Below are positions 51,135-57,720 of a stretch of 57,720 nt of DNA, piece by piece. The stretch is taken from NCBI RefSeq assembly GCF_050313795.1, contig NZ_JBNPMC010000022.1:1-57720 (forward strand), read 5' to 3'. How positions within the stretch are numbered: the stretch's first letter is position 1; the number at the start of each line of letters is the position of its first letter. A program made the position numbers and the translations under genes. The notes under the pieces were generated by a model. It searched no databases and had not been told where the DNA came from. It saw only the letters and a list, made by a program, of their open reading frames with translations. Source of the stretch: CAMBRQ01 sp945870325. GTDB taxonomy: Bacteria; Bacillota; Clostridia; Lachnospirales; Lachnospiraceae.

Positions 51135-51230
51135 ATGCAAAATGCGCTGCGAATAAGGAAAATATATTTAGACTGACAATTACTGCATTAAAAAGGCACT
51201 TAAAAATTCTAAAAAAATGAAAAAAGGGTA

Positions 51231-51315
51231 TTGACGAGGTGAAAATCTGGGTATATACTTTAAAACGTCAAAGGCAAGGGCGCCGTATCGTAGATACGGT
51301 GCTCTTTTCTTTTTG
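51231..51315 (+). promoter_or_regulatory. promoter and leader terminator before the aminotransferase
   Basis: TTGACG (51231-51236), 17 bases, TATACT (51254-51259). Within about 20 bases of the expected start of transcription lies GGGCGCCGTATC-gta-GATACGGTGCTC (51278-51304), followed by TTTTCTTTTT, a complete intrinsic terminator ahead of the gene. Read-through must occur for expression, so attenuation is likely. No leader peptide or riboswitch core is visible. Confidence 0.65.
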
Positions 51316-51353
51316 TTCAAAATTATAGTTTACTAAGATAAGGAGATTTTATC

Positions 51354-52577
51354 ATGAGATTAAAAGATGCAGGTCTTACACCACAGGAACTAAAGGATAT
51401 GGTTAACAAATACATGGTGGAGACATACGAGCGTTATGACTTTATTGCAGAAAGAGCAGAGGGAATGTATCTGTATGATGAAGAAGGAAATGCCTATCTT
51501 GATTTTTATGGTGGTGTTGCTGTTAACAGTCCTGGAAACAGAAACGAAAAAGTAGTTGCAGCGATTAAGGATCAGGTGGATGATATTATGCATACATTCA
51601 ACTATCCATATACAGTACCACAGGCTTTACTGGCAAAGAAGATTTGCGATACGATTGGAATGGATAAGATCTTTTATCAGAATTCAGGTACTGAAGCTAA
51701 TGAATGTATGATTAAGATGGCAAGAAAATATGGCATTGACCATTATGGTCCGGAGAGATATCACATTATCACTGCCAAGAATGGATTCCATGGAAGAACC
51801 TATGGAGCATTGTCAGCAACTGGACAGCCGGATAATGCAATTCAGGTGGGCTTCAAGCCAGTATTACCTGGATTCACATATGCAGAGTATAATAATCTGG
51901 AAGATTTTGCTTCTAAAGTAACGGAGAACACAATTGCGATTATGATTGAGCCTGTACAGGGAGAAGGCGGTGTACATCCGGCAACTCAGGAATTCATCGA
52001 AGGACTTCGTAAACTTTGTGATGACAACGATATGCTGCTTCTATTTGATGAAGTTCAGACAGGATGGGGACGTACCGGAGCGCCGATGGCATATATGGGA
52101 TATGGAGTAAAACCGGATGCAGTAACCATGGCAAAAGCAATGGGAGGTGGAATGCCAATCGGAGCATGCTGTGCGACAAATAAGGTTGCAAGCGAATTTA
52201 CAGCTGGAACTCATGGATCTACTTATGGTGGTCATGCAGTAGCTTGTGCAGCTGCACTGGCATCTGTTTCTGAGATCCTGGATAAGGATTTGAGTAAAAA
52301 TGCAAAAGAGGTAGGAGAATATATGGTTCAGGAGATGGCAAAACTTCCTCATGTAGTTGAAGCAAGAGGACGCGGACTCCTGGTTGGATGTGAATACGAT
52401 CTTCCGATTGCAGTAGAGGTTAAGCATGAAGTATTTGCCAGAAAAGCATTGATTACGGCGATTGGAGACAAGGTGAACCGTATGATTCCACCGTTGATTG
52501 TTACGAAGGAGCAGGTGGATGAATTGATGGGAATTATGAAAGAAGCCATTGAGGCAGCGGTGGCGAAGATGGAATAA
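51354..52577 (+). CDS. class III aminotransferase (acetylornithine/GABA/aspartate type)
   Basis: A 407-residue PLP enzyme of fold type I, class III. Notable blocks are YLDFYGGVAVNSPGNRNEKV, YQNSGTEANECMIKMARKYG (phosphate site), GFHGRTYGALSATG, IEPVQGEGGVHPA, LLLFDEVQTGWGRTG, and the Schiff-base lysine in TMAKAMGGGMP. It fits acetylornithine, succinylornithine or 4-aminobutyrate aminotransferases, and annotation as ArgD would be reasonable but not proven. It is not beside other arg genes. AAGGAGA lies about nine bases before the ATG. Confidence 0.85.
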   Translation: MRLKDAGLTPQELKDMVNKYMVETYERYDFIAERAEGMYLYDEEGNAYLDFYGGVAVNSPGNRNEKVVAAIKDQVDDIMHTFNYPYTVPQALLAKKICDTIGMDKIFYQNSGTEANECMIKMARKYGIDHYGPERYHIITAKNGFHGRTYGALSATGQPDNAIQVGFKPVLPGFTYAEYNNLEDFASKVTENTIAIMIEPVQGEGGVHPATQEFIEGLRKLCDDNDMLLLFDEVQTGWGRTGAPMAYMGYGVKPDAVTMAKAMGGGMPIGACCATNKVASEFTAGTHGSTYGGHAVACAAALASVSEILDKDLSKNAKEVGEYMVQEMAKLPHVVEARGRGLLVGCEYDLPIAVEVKHEVFARKALITAIGDKVNRMIPPLIVTKEQVDELMGIMKEAIEAAVAKME

Positions 52578-52602
52578 TATAGATTTGTTGTCGAAAGTTA
52601 TT

Positions 52603-52655
52603 GCAAGGAGCGAGTGTATGGACGGTTGGAAGCCGGGCATATACCCGCTCCTTGC
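52603..52655 (+). terminator. hairpin after the aminotransferase
   Basis: Perfect arms GCAAGGAGCG and CGCTCCTTGC with a 33-base loop, followed by TTGATATTTT. Weak T run, large loop. Confidence 0.5.
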
Positions 52656-52787
52656 TTGATATTTTACAACTGGAAGATTAGGTAAGAAGCAGGATTGATT
52701 AAGGGTGTGATTGAGGATATAATTAAGGGCAGATAATTGACGAAAAAGCAACTGAATATGGATAGGAATCATTAGGAGCAGGGAATT

Positions 52788-53234
52788 ATGGCAAAAACTG
52801 AGGAAGTAGTTTTGACGAATATGTGTATGGTGTTTGATGGCGACAGAATATTAGTGCAGGAGCGGTTGAATCTGGATTGGCCCGGGATTACTTTCCCAGG
52901 AGGGCACGTAGAAGCAGGAGAATCTTTTGTCAGGTCTACGATCCGGGAAGTGAAGGAAGAGACGGGACTGGATGTTTCAGAATTGAGATTGTGTGGAATT
53001 AAACAGTTCCCGTACCGGAACGGAAGGTATATTGTGTTCTGCTTTAAGACGGATGTATTTGAGGGAGAAGTGATATCTTCGGATGAGGGAAACGTGTTTT
53101 GGATTGATAAGAAAGATATTAGTCGATATGCACTTGCAGAGGGATTTCAAGAGATGATGGAGATATTTGAGAAGGATGAACTGTCAGAGAACTATCATTG
53201 GTTCGATGGAGAATGGCATTGTAAGAACCTATAG
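52788..53234 (+). CDS. Nudix hydrolase (8-oxo-dGTP diphosphatase-like)
   Basis: A 148-residue Nudix protein. The Nudix box GHVEAGESFVRSTIREVKEE follows FPG near residue 38 and keeps the metal-binding REVKEE core. The pattern is of the MutT/NUDIX dNTP-type clade (EVVLTNMCMVFDGDRILVQE at the start). It should hydrolyse a nucleoside diphosphate linked to X, with the substrate unknown. AGGAGCAGGG lies upstream of the ATG. Confidence 0.88.
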   Translation: MAKTEEVVLTNMCMVFDGDRILVQERLNLDWPGITFPGGHVEAGESFVRSTIREVKEETGLDVSELRLCGIKQFPYRNGRYIVFCFKTDVFEGEVISSDEGNVFWIDKKDISRYALAEGFQEMMEIFEKDELSENYHWFDGEWHCKNL

Positions 53235-53246
53235 GAGGAGACGAAA

Positions 53247-53276
53247 ATGATTGAGTATAGAATTGCAATTTTATAA
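53247..53276 (+). pseudogene. micro-ORF, possible relic of a GNAT start
   Basis: AGGAGGAG then ATG gives MIEYRIAIL and a TAA. The sequence MIEYRIA resembles the first residues of many GNAT acetyltransferases, and a new ribosome binding site (AAGGAGAG) for the next gene overlaps its stop. Either the stub of a deleted gene or a short coupled leader. Confidence 0.3.
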
Positions 53277-53285
53277 GGAGAGTTT

Positions 53286-54296
53286 ATGGATTTACTAATA
53301 AAAATTTGTGATAAATATAATTTTGGAAAAATGCTTTCTGAACCAGTTATTTTAAGCGGGGGCTTTCTTCATAAGATGTACGGGATATCTACTACGAGTG
53401 GGAAATACGCAGTCAAATTACTAAATCCACATATTATGGAAAGAGAAAGCGCAAAGGAAAACTATCGAATTGCGGAAGAATTAGAATTTCGTTTGGAGAA
53501 GCATAGCATTCCTATCCTTCCAGCGATCATTTTCAATAATCAGAAAATGCAGGAGATGGAAGGTCGGTTCTTTTATATTTTTGAATGGTATGATGGGAAA
53601 GCCTTGCACGGAGAGGAAATATCAAAGGAGCATTGTATTAGAATTGGAAGGGAACTTGCAAGAATTCATCAGATAGACATTAGGAAAGAGCCATATAGAA
53701 GAGATGAGATTCGTATCGACTGGAATGATTATCTGGATCAGATGAAGGAGAAAAATCAAGAGATATATATTCTTTTAAAGGATCATCTTTCTCTGCTTTA
53801 TGAAAGTCAGGAAAAAGGAAATGCTGCAATTAAAAAGATTCCACCTATCGTTACGATCTGCCATAATGATATGGATTGTAAGAATGTCTTATGGAAAGGT
53901 ATGGAATATCGGATTATTGATCTGGAATGTCTTACATATACGAGCCCGTTCATCGAAATGTATGAACTGGCATTGTGCTGGTCGGGATATAGTGAGTGTA
54001 ATATCAATTTTAAACTGTTTGAAGCCTTTATTGAAGCATATTTTGCAGGGGGTGGTCTGAAGCCTGATAATTGGGAATGTTTGTATTATGGGAATTATGG
54101 GCGGCTTGAGTGGCTTGAGTATAATCTTAAGAGGGTGTTGGGCATAGAATGCGATAAAACCGAAGAAGAGATAGGAATATCAGAGGTGATTGCAACAATG
54201 AGGCAGGTTGTATATTATGATCGGATGAAAGAAAAAATACTAGAAAAAACATCTGCCGCTACAAGGCTTCGTGTATTACAGGACGGTATGGATTGA
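53286..54296 (+). CDS. aminoglycoside phosphotransferase-fold kinase
   Basis: A 336-residue protein kinase-like (APH/ChoK) phosphotransferase. The N-lobe lysine is in KYAVKLLNPH (near residue 42), the Brenner motif CHNDMDCKNVL near 197-207, and the metal-binding DLEC follows (IIDLECLTYTS). It probably phosphorylates a small alcohol or aminoglycoside-like molecule. No known resistance subfamily is recognised. The start follows AAGGAGAG. The neighbours give no clue about the substrate. Confidence 0.8.
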   Translation: MDLLIKICDKYNFGKMLSEPVILSGGFLHKMYGISTTSGKYAVKLLNPHIMERESAKENYRIAEELEFRLEKHSIPILPAIIFNNQKMQEMEGRFFYIFEWYDGKALHGEEISKEHCIRIGRELARIHQIDIRKEPYRRDEIRIDWNDYLDQMKEKNQEIYILLKDHLSLLYESQEKGNAAIKKIPPIVTICHNDMDCKNVLWKGMEYRIIDLECLTYTSPFIEMYELALCWSGYSECNINFKLFEAFIEAYFAGGGLKPDNWECLYYGNYGRLEWLEYNLKRVLGIECDKTEEEIGISEVIATMRQVVYYDRMKEKILEKTSAATRLRVLQDGMD

Positions 54297-54461
54297 GAGT
54301 ACATAATTAAGCAATGGCTAGGTGTTAATTCTTAATAAAAAGGCGGTGTTCTGAAATGGATGTCGCTATTTTTATACTGCAAAAGCATCTCAAGAGAACT
54401 GCCAGTGGCATGTCTGTAGGTATAGTTTCAATTGTAAATTTTTTGTCTAAAAACAGATAAT

Positions 54462-54496
54462 ATGACATGTACTTGTCATGTTATAACCTATATAAT
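54462..54496 (+). promoter_or_regulatory. palindrome and -10 upstream of the broken regulator
   Basis: ATGACA-tgtact-TGTCAT (54462-54479) followed by TATAAT (54491-54496). It is likely an operator for the DeoR/WYL-type regulator whose remains follow. The stretch 54297-54593 holds no other gene. Confidence 0.45.
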
Positions 54497-54593
54497 GGAT
54501 ATAGAATATCATTTCAAGATGGGAAATGTCAGAATGGGATTTATATGCAAGATAATATTATTATTTATCGGCCCATAAGAGGAAAGGGACGAG

Positions 54594-54892
54594 ATGCAGA
54601 TTAACCGTTTATTTGAAATCATATATATTCTCCTGGATAAAAAGATGGTTACAGCGAAAGAACTGGCAGACCGTTTTGAAGTATCCGTCAGAACGATTTA
54701 TCGGGATGTGGAGACATTATCCGGAGCAGGAATACCAATTTATATGAACAGAGGCAAGGGCGGCGGCATCACGCTTTTAATACAACCATTGAGAAACTGA
54801 CAAGTTTATTTGGTGGTACTGATATGGATTGGATTGAAGTTGATTTTGAATCTTGCAAATTGGAGAAGATGCTGAACAAGTATTTAAACTGA
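54594..54892 (+). pseudogene. HTH/WYL-type regulator with internal deletion
   Basis: The first 60 codons are a clear HTH_11/DeoR-like domain (NRLFEIIYILLDKKMVTAKE, RFEVSVRTIYRDVETLSGAG, MNRGKGGGITLL). After a frame change near 54782 the sequence TIEKLTSLFGGTDMDWIEVD resembles the linker before a WYL domain in YafY-type regulators, then ends at TGA. The WYL effector domain is missing. A stand-alone HTH peptide of 68 residues could still be made from the first frame, but the gene as a whole is broken. Confidence 0.7.
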
Positions 54893-55014
54893 TTTTTTGG
54901 ATTTTTGTGTTGATGATTATACTGTAGGAAAACAGATGGCCGACAGCATTCGGATAAGTGTAATGAAAATGTGAAAAAGATGTATTAAAATATCAGGGAG
55001 GAAGGGGGAGCAGT

Positions 55015-55878
55015 ATGCATTTTGTGAATGCGAAGGGAATCCTGTCCGCACAGAATGGCATGAATCTTTATAGAGGTTGTACGCATGGATGCATTTATTG
55101 TGACAGCAGGAGTAAATGTTATGGTTTCGAGCATGCTTTTGAAGATATAGAAGTTAAACAGAATGCACCGGAATTGTTAGAAAAAGCGCTTCGTTCCAAG
55201 AGAAAGAAGTGTATGATTGGAACGGGCGCAATGTGTGATCCGTATATGCATTGTGAAGAGAAATTGAATCTGACAAGAAGATGTTTGGAGATCATAGACC
55301 GTTATGAATATGGCGTAACAATTCAGACCAAATCGAATCGGATTCTTAGGGATCTGGAGTTATTAAAGCGAATTAATGAGAAGGCAAAATGTGTTGTTCA
55401 GATGACTTTGACCACCTATGATGAGAAACTATGTAAAATCTTAGAGCCGAATGTCTGTACCACAAAAGAGCGGGTGGAGGCATTAAAGGTCTTCCACGAA
55501 AACGGAATTCCCACGGTGGTCTGGCTGTCACCCATTCTGCCTTATATAAATGACACCAGGGAAAATATCGAAGGCATTCTGGATTACTGTATACAGGCAA
55601 AAGTATATGGGATTATCTGTTTCGGGATGGGATTGACCTTGCGTGAGGGTGACAGGGAATATTTTTATGCAGCATTAGATAGACATTTCCCAGGTATGAG
55701 AGAAAGATATCATCAGAGATATGGATATGCTTATGAACTTCCAAGTGATCGGAGTCGGGAATTAATGAAATTATTCCGGGATAAATGCCGTACGAATGGG
55801 ATTATCTGTGATATGGATGCTTGTTTTCAGTATTTGCATGAATTTCCAGAGAAGTATGAACAGTTGACTTTGTTTTAG
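55015..55878 (+). CDS. radical SAM protein, SPL-like family
   Basis: A 287-residue radical SAM enzyme. The 4Fe-4S motif is CTHGCIYC (CX3CX2C, residues 22-29), in the context NLYRGCTHGCIYCDSRS that is typical of the spore photoproduct lyase-like / Rv2578c-like group. A TIM-barrel region follows (YGVTIQTKSNRILRDLELL, VWLSPILPYINDTRENI). Whether it repairs DNA is not shown; the true SplB has a different Cys spacing and extra N-terminal domain. AGGGAGGAAGG lies before the ATG. It is followed by an AlkD-like gene. Confidence 0.85.
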   Translation: MHFVNAKGILSAQNGMNLYRGCTHGCIYCDSRSKCYGFEHAFEDIEVKQNAPELLEKALRSKRKKCMIGTGAMCDPYMHCEEKLNLTRRCLEIIDRYEYGVTIQTKSNRILRDLELLKRINEKAKCVVQMTLTTYDEKLCKILEPNVCTTKERVEALKVFHENGIPTVVWLSPILPYINDTRENIEGILDYCIQAKVYGIICFGMGLTLREGDREYFYAALDRHFPGMRERYHQRYGYAYELPSDRSRELMKLFRDKCRTNGIICDMDACFQYLHEFPEKYEQLTLF

Positions 55879-55937
55879 TTAACACTATTTAAGTTGTCAT
55901 TTTGTATTGTGATTTGGAGTTAAAAAGGGGGATTTAA

Positions 55938-56585
55938 GTGATTATGAACAATTATATGTTATATTTGGCGGAATTAATACCAGAAAGAGATAGTTTAAAA
56001 ATAGTAAAAACAGAGGCGAAAAAATACTATAAAGAGCATACTTTGGAAGAATGCTATAACATGGGGCTTGAACTTTATCAATCGGATAATTTTCAAATAC
56101 AGGAAGTTGGTGTATTCTTATTGGGATATTCTGCGCATGCATATGAAGAAGCATTATCTTTTCTTAAAAATGTGGTCAGCCAACACGAAAGTTGGAAAGT
56201 GCAGGAAATATTGTCCATGGCATTCGATAATCATTGTAAGATTATCGGCTATGAGAAGGCGTTGCCCCTTCTGAAAGAATGGCTGGACAGTGATTGTGCA
56301 AATGTCCGCAGAGCTGTTACTGAAGGATTAAGAGTATGGACAAGCCGACCTTATTTTAAGGATCATCCTCAAGTGGCAATTGATATATTGTCTGCGCGCA
56401 AAGAGGACGAAAGCGCATATGCTCGTAAATCCGTAGGAAATGCATTAAAAGATATCAGTAAGAAATTTCCGGAACTTATTTCAAAAGAATTAGACACCTG
56501 GGATTTATCATTAAAAGAAGTTCAGCAGGTTTACAAATTAGCGAGCAAAAGATTAGAGCGAGATGCAGAGATGGAGGTTCAATAA
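55938..56585 (+). CDS. AlkD-like DNA alkylation repair protein (HEAT repeats)
   Basis: A 215-residue all-helical protein of HEAT-like repeats of the DNA alkylation repair family. Recognisable blocks are VFLLGYSAHAYEEALSFLKN, SWKVQEILSMAFDNHCK, and CANVRRAVTEGLRVWTSRPY, then YARKSVGNALKDISKKFP. AlkD excises N3/N7-alkylpurines. GTG at 55938 has GGGGG six bases upstream, while an ATG two codons later is also possible. It overlaps no gene and is followed one base later by the RpiB-like gene. Confidence 0.85.
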   Translation: MIMNNYMLYLAELIPERDSLKIVKTEAKKYYKEHTLEECYNMGLELYQSDNFQIQEVGVFLLGYSAHAYEEALSFLKNVVSQHESWKVQEILSMAFDNHCKIIGYEKALPLLKEWLDSDCANVRRAVTEGLRVWTSRPYFKDHPQVAIDILSARKEDESAYARKSVGNALKDISKKFPELISKELDTWDLSLKEVQQVYKLASKRLERDAEMEVQ

Positions 56586-56586
56586 G

Positions 56587-57234
56587 ATGAAAATTGCGGT
56601 GATTCAGGCTAGTTCTCAAAAAGAGAAAAATACATTGTTATATGAATGTGTTGTAAAAGCGGTGAGAAATCAGGAATCTGAAGTAATAAATTTTGGTGTG
56701 TTTCCAGAGGAAGAAATTACGTATTCTTACATAGAAATTGCCTTGATGATTAGTTTGCTATTAGAAAGTGGAGCAATAGATTTTGCTGTAACTGGCTGTT
56801 CCTCCGGACAGGGGATGACGCTCGCTTGTAACAGTCTGCCAGGTGTTTTGTGTGGATATGTTGCCAATCCTGCGGATGCATTTCTTTTCGGGAGAATTAA
56901 TGATGGGAATGCAGTATCCTTTCCGCTTGGTTTGAATTTTGGATGGTCAGGAGAAATTAATCTGCAGAGTACATTGGACAAACTCTTTGATGGACCATTT
57001 GGAAGTGGGTATCCGCTAAAAGATGCAGAAAGAAAAAGAGCAGATACCAGAAAGTTGAAGGAAATGAATGCAGCTACAAAACGAAAATTGGCAGAGGTGC
57101 TGCCTAAGCTGGATTCGGAATTAGTATTGGCGGCATTTCAGAGGAAGAATGTTTTCGATTATGTTTTAAAACATGGCACTAATATAGAGTTGCTCGACTT
57201 GCTTAAAAATAATTTTATTTACGACATCAATTAG
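56587..57234 (+). CDS. RpiB/LacA/LacB family protein
   Basis: A 215-residue protein whose first 130 residues follow the RpiB/LacAB fold (KIAVIQASSQKEKNTLLYEC, VTGCSSGQGMTLACNSLPGV, GYVANPADAFLFGRINDGNA). The rest is a charged helical tail. The catalytic Cys of RpiB fits CSSGQGM. The usual N-terminal DHAG motif is altered to QASSQ, so it is a divergent branch whose isomerase activity is uncertain. The ATG at 56587 follows GGAGG at ten bases inside the end of the AlkD-like gene; an upstream frame start is not needed. Confidence 0.75.
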   Translation: MKIAVIQASSQKEKNTLLYECVVKAVRNQESEVINFGVFPEEEITYSYIEIALMISLLLESGAIDFAVTGCSSGQGMTLACNSLPGVLCGYVANPADAFLFGRINDGNAVSFPLGLNFGWSGEINLQSTLDKLFDGPFGSGYPLKDAERKRADTRKLKEMNAATKRKLAEVLPKLDSELVLAAFQRKNVFDYVLKHGTNIELLDLLKNNFIYDIN

Positions 57235-57239
57235 TTAAA

Positions 57240-57497
57240 ATGTGGGGACAAACGGATTGGAGTATGCGTTGTGAAGGTTGTTATAGTAATCAATGTTATT
57301 GCAAAGATGATCTGTGTAATGCGAAAGAATGCGCATCTCAAAAATGTCTATCAGAATGTAAGAAATGTAAGGACTTTCCATGCATTAAAGCAACTGCAGC
57401 GGACTATCGCTCCGTGATACATACGGAGATTCATTATGCTGATGAGATCACTTAGGGGATACTTCCGTATGTTCCGATACAATATGAAAACCAGTAA
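57240..57497 (+). pseudogene. Cys-rich protein gene with an amber codon
   Basis: A Cys-rich frame (RCEGCYSNQCYC, CNAKECASQKCLSECKKCKD, FPCIKATAADYRSVIHTEIH) reaches YADEIT and a TAG at 57453. The same frame continues GILPYVPIQYENQ to a TAA at 57497. Relatives usually carry a Trp at this position (TGG to TAG is a single change), so the gene is most simply nonsense-mutated at codon 72. Twelve or so Cys suggest metal or iron-sulfur binding. It starts five bases after the RpiB-like stop without a good ribosome binding site. Confidence 0.6.
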
Positions 57498-57535
57498 ATA
57501 AAAATTCAGAATTTGAAACGGGGATATATGAAACA

Positions 57536-57712
57536 ATGAATAATTTAAATTATGAAGAAATTACATTAAATCATCTAAATGAATTAGCAGAGTCGTATGT
57601 CGAAACTTTCAATGCAGAACCGTGGAATGACAAATGGACTACTGATACTGCGAGAAAGAGATTACATCAAATGATAAATACGGAAGATTTACCCTCCAGA
57701 TTTGGCAACTAA
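57536..57712 (+). pseudogene. GNAT acetyltransferase N-terminal fragment
   Basis: A 58-codon frame (MNNLNYEEITLNHLNELAES, YVETFNAEPWNDKWTTDTAR, KRLHQMINTED) matches the start of a GNAT protein of the kind with the AEPWND motif. It then turns into LPSRFGN and stops at TAA, so the acetyl-CoA-binding domain is lost. No gene can be seen in the last bases of the window. A truncated copy. Confidence 0.6.
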
Positions 57713-57720
57713 AAATCCAC

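Overview
The window looks like a chromosomal piece of a spore-forming anaerobic clostridium, most likely a Lachnospiraceae species (Dorea / Clostridium scindens type). Grounds: the sporulation pair spoIVB-spo0A behind recN-argR-nadK-tlyA-dxs-ispA-xseBA-nusB-asp23, an electron-bifurcating NfnAB, a group B-like [FeFe]-hydrogenase, a methionine synthase whose activation domain is a separate gene, AGGAGG-type ribosome binding sites throughout and moderate GC. This placement is from gene content, not from a search.

Layout. 1-18.5 kb, almost all on the minus strand, is accessory DNA downstream of rlmH: an esterase, flavodoxin-like protein, acetyltransferases, a GH20 hexosaminidase, a PadR/DUF2812 regulatory pair with clear operators, a beta-helix operon, a glycerol-dehydrogenase-like enzyme, a transglutaminase lipoprotein, an unusual arsenate reductase/Crp fusion, and many decayed genes. 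From about 13.8 to 18.5 kb the DNA is very AT-rich. It is partitioned by copies of the rlmH 3' end (GAACCATATCAyAArTAA): the native one at 18.49 kb, two at 16.95 and 15.06 kb, and a degenerate one at 11.31 kb. This is the layout of staphylococcal SCC cassettes inserted at the end of rlmH, although no cassette recombinase lies in this window. Cargo between the repeats is small-gene modules: a DUF3990/DUF3791 set, a three-gene overlapping set with a DUF4160-like protein, an M24 peptidase-like protein, and broken GNAT and HEPN/MNT genes.

18.5-26.3 kb (minus) holds rlmH, a frameshifted membrane protein, FeoA-like, DUF975, LemA-like and ZIP genes, nfnAB, and an iron alcohol dehydrogenase with two Rex-like boxes. 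26.4-27.04 kb is a gene-free block with large nested inverted repeats at the point where the two strands diverge.

27.1-51.1 kb (plus) is core genome: prfC; asp23-nusB-xseAB-ispA-dxs-tlyA-nadK-argR-recN (translation, DNA repair, isoprenoid and NADP synthesis); spoIVB-spo0A (sporulation); glgA; metF-activation domain-metH (methionine cycle); asnA; the hydrogenase; alaS; rpsU. 51.2-57.7 kb (plus) returns to accessory genes: a class III aminotransferase behind a terminator-bearing leader, Nudix, a kinase-like phosphotransferase, a radical SAM protein, an AlkD-like repair protein, a RpiB-like protein, and several truncated or nonsense-mutated genes.

Shared regulation can be read from the sequence. 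Two iron-dependent dehydrogenases carry near-identical Rex-like boxes, the DUF2812 promoter has a palindrome filling its -35/-10 spacer, and the hydrogenase promoter has a palindrome over its -35.
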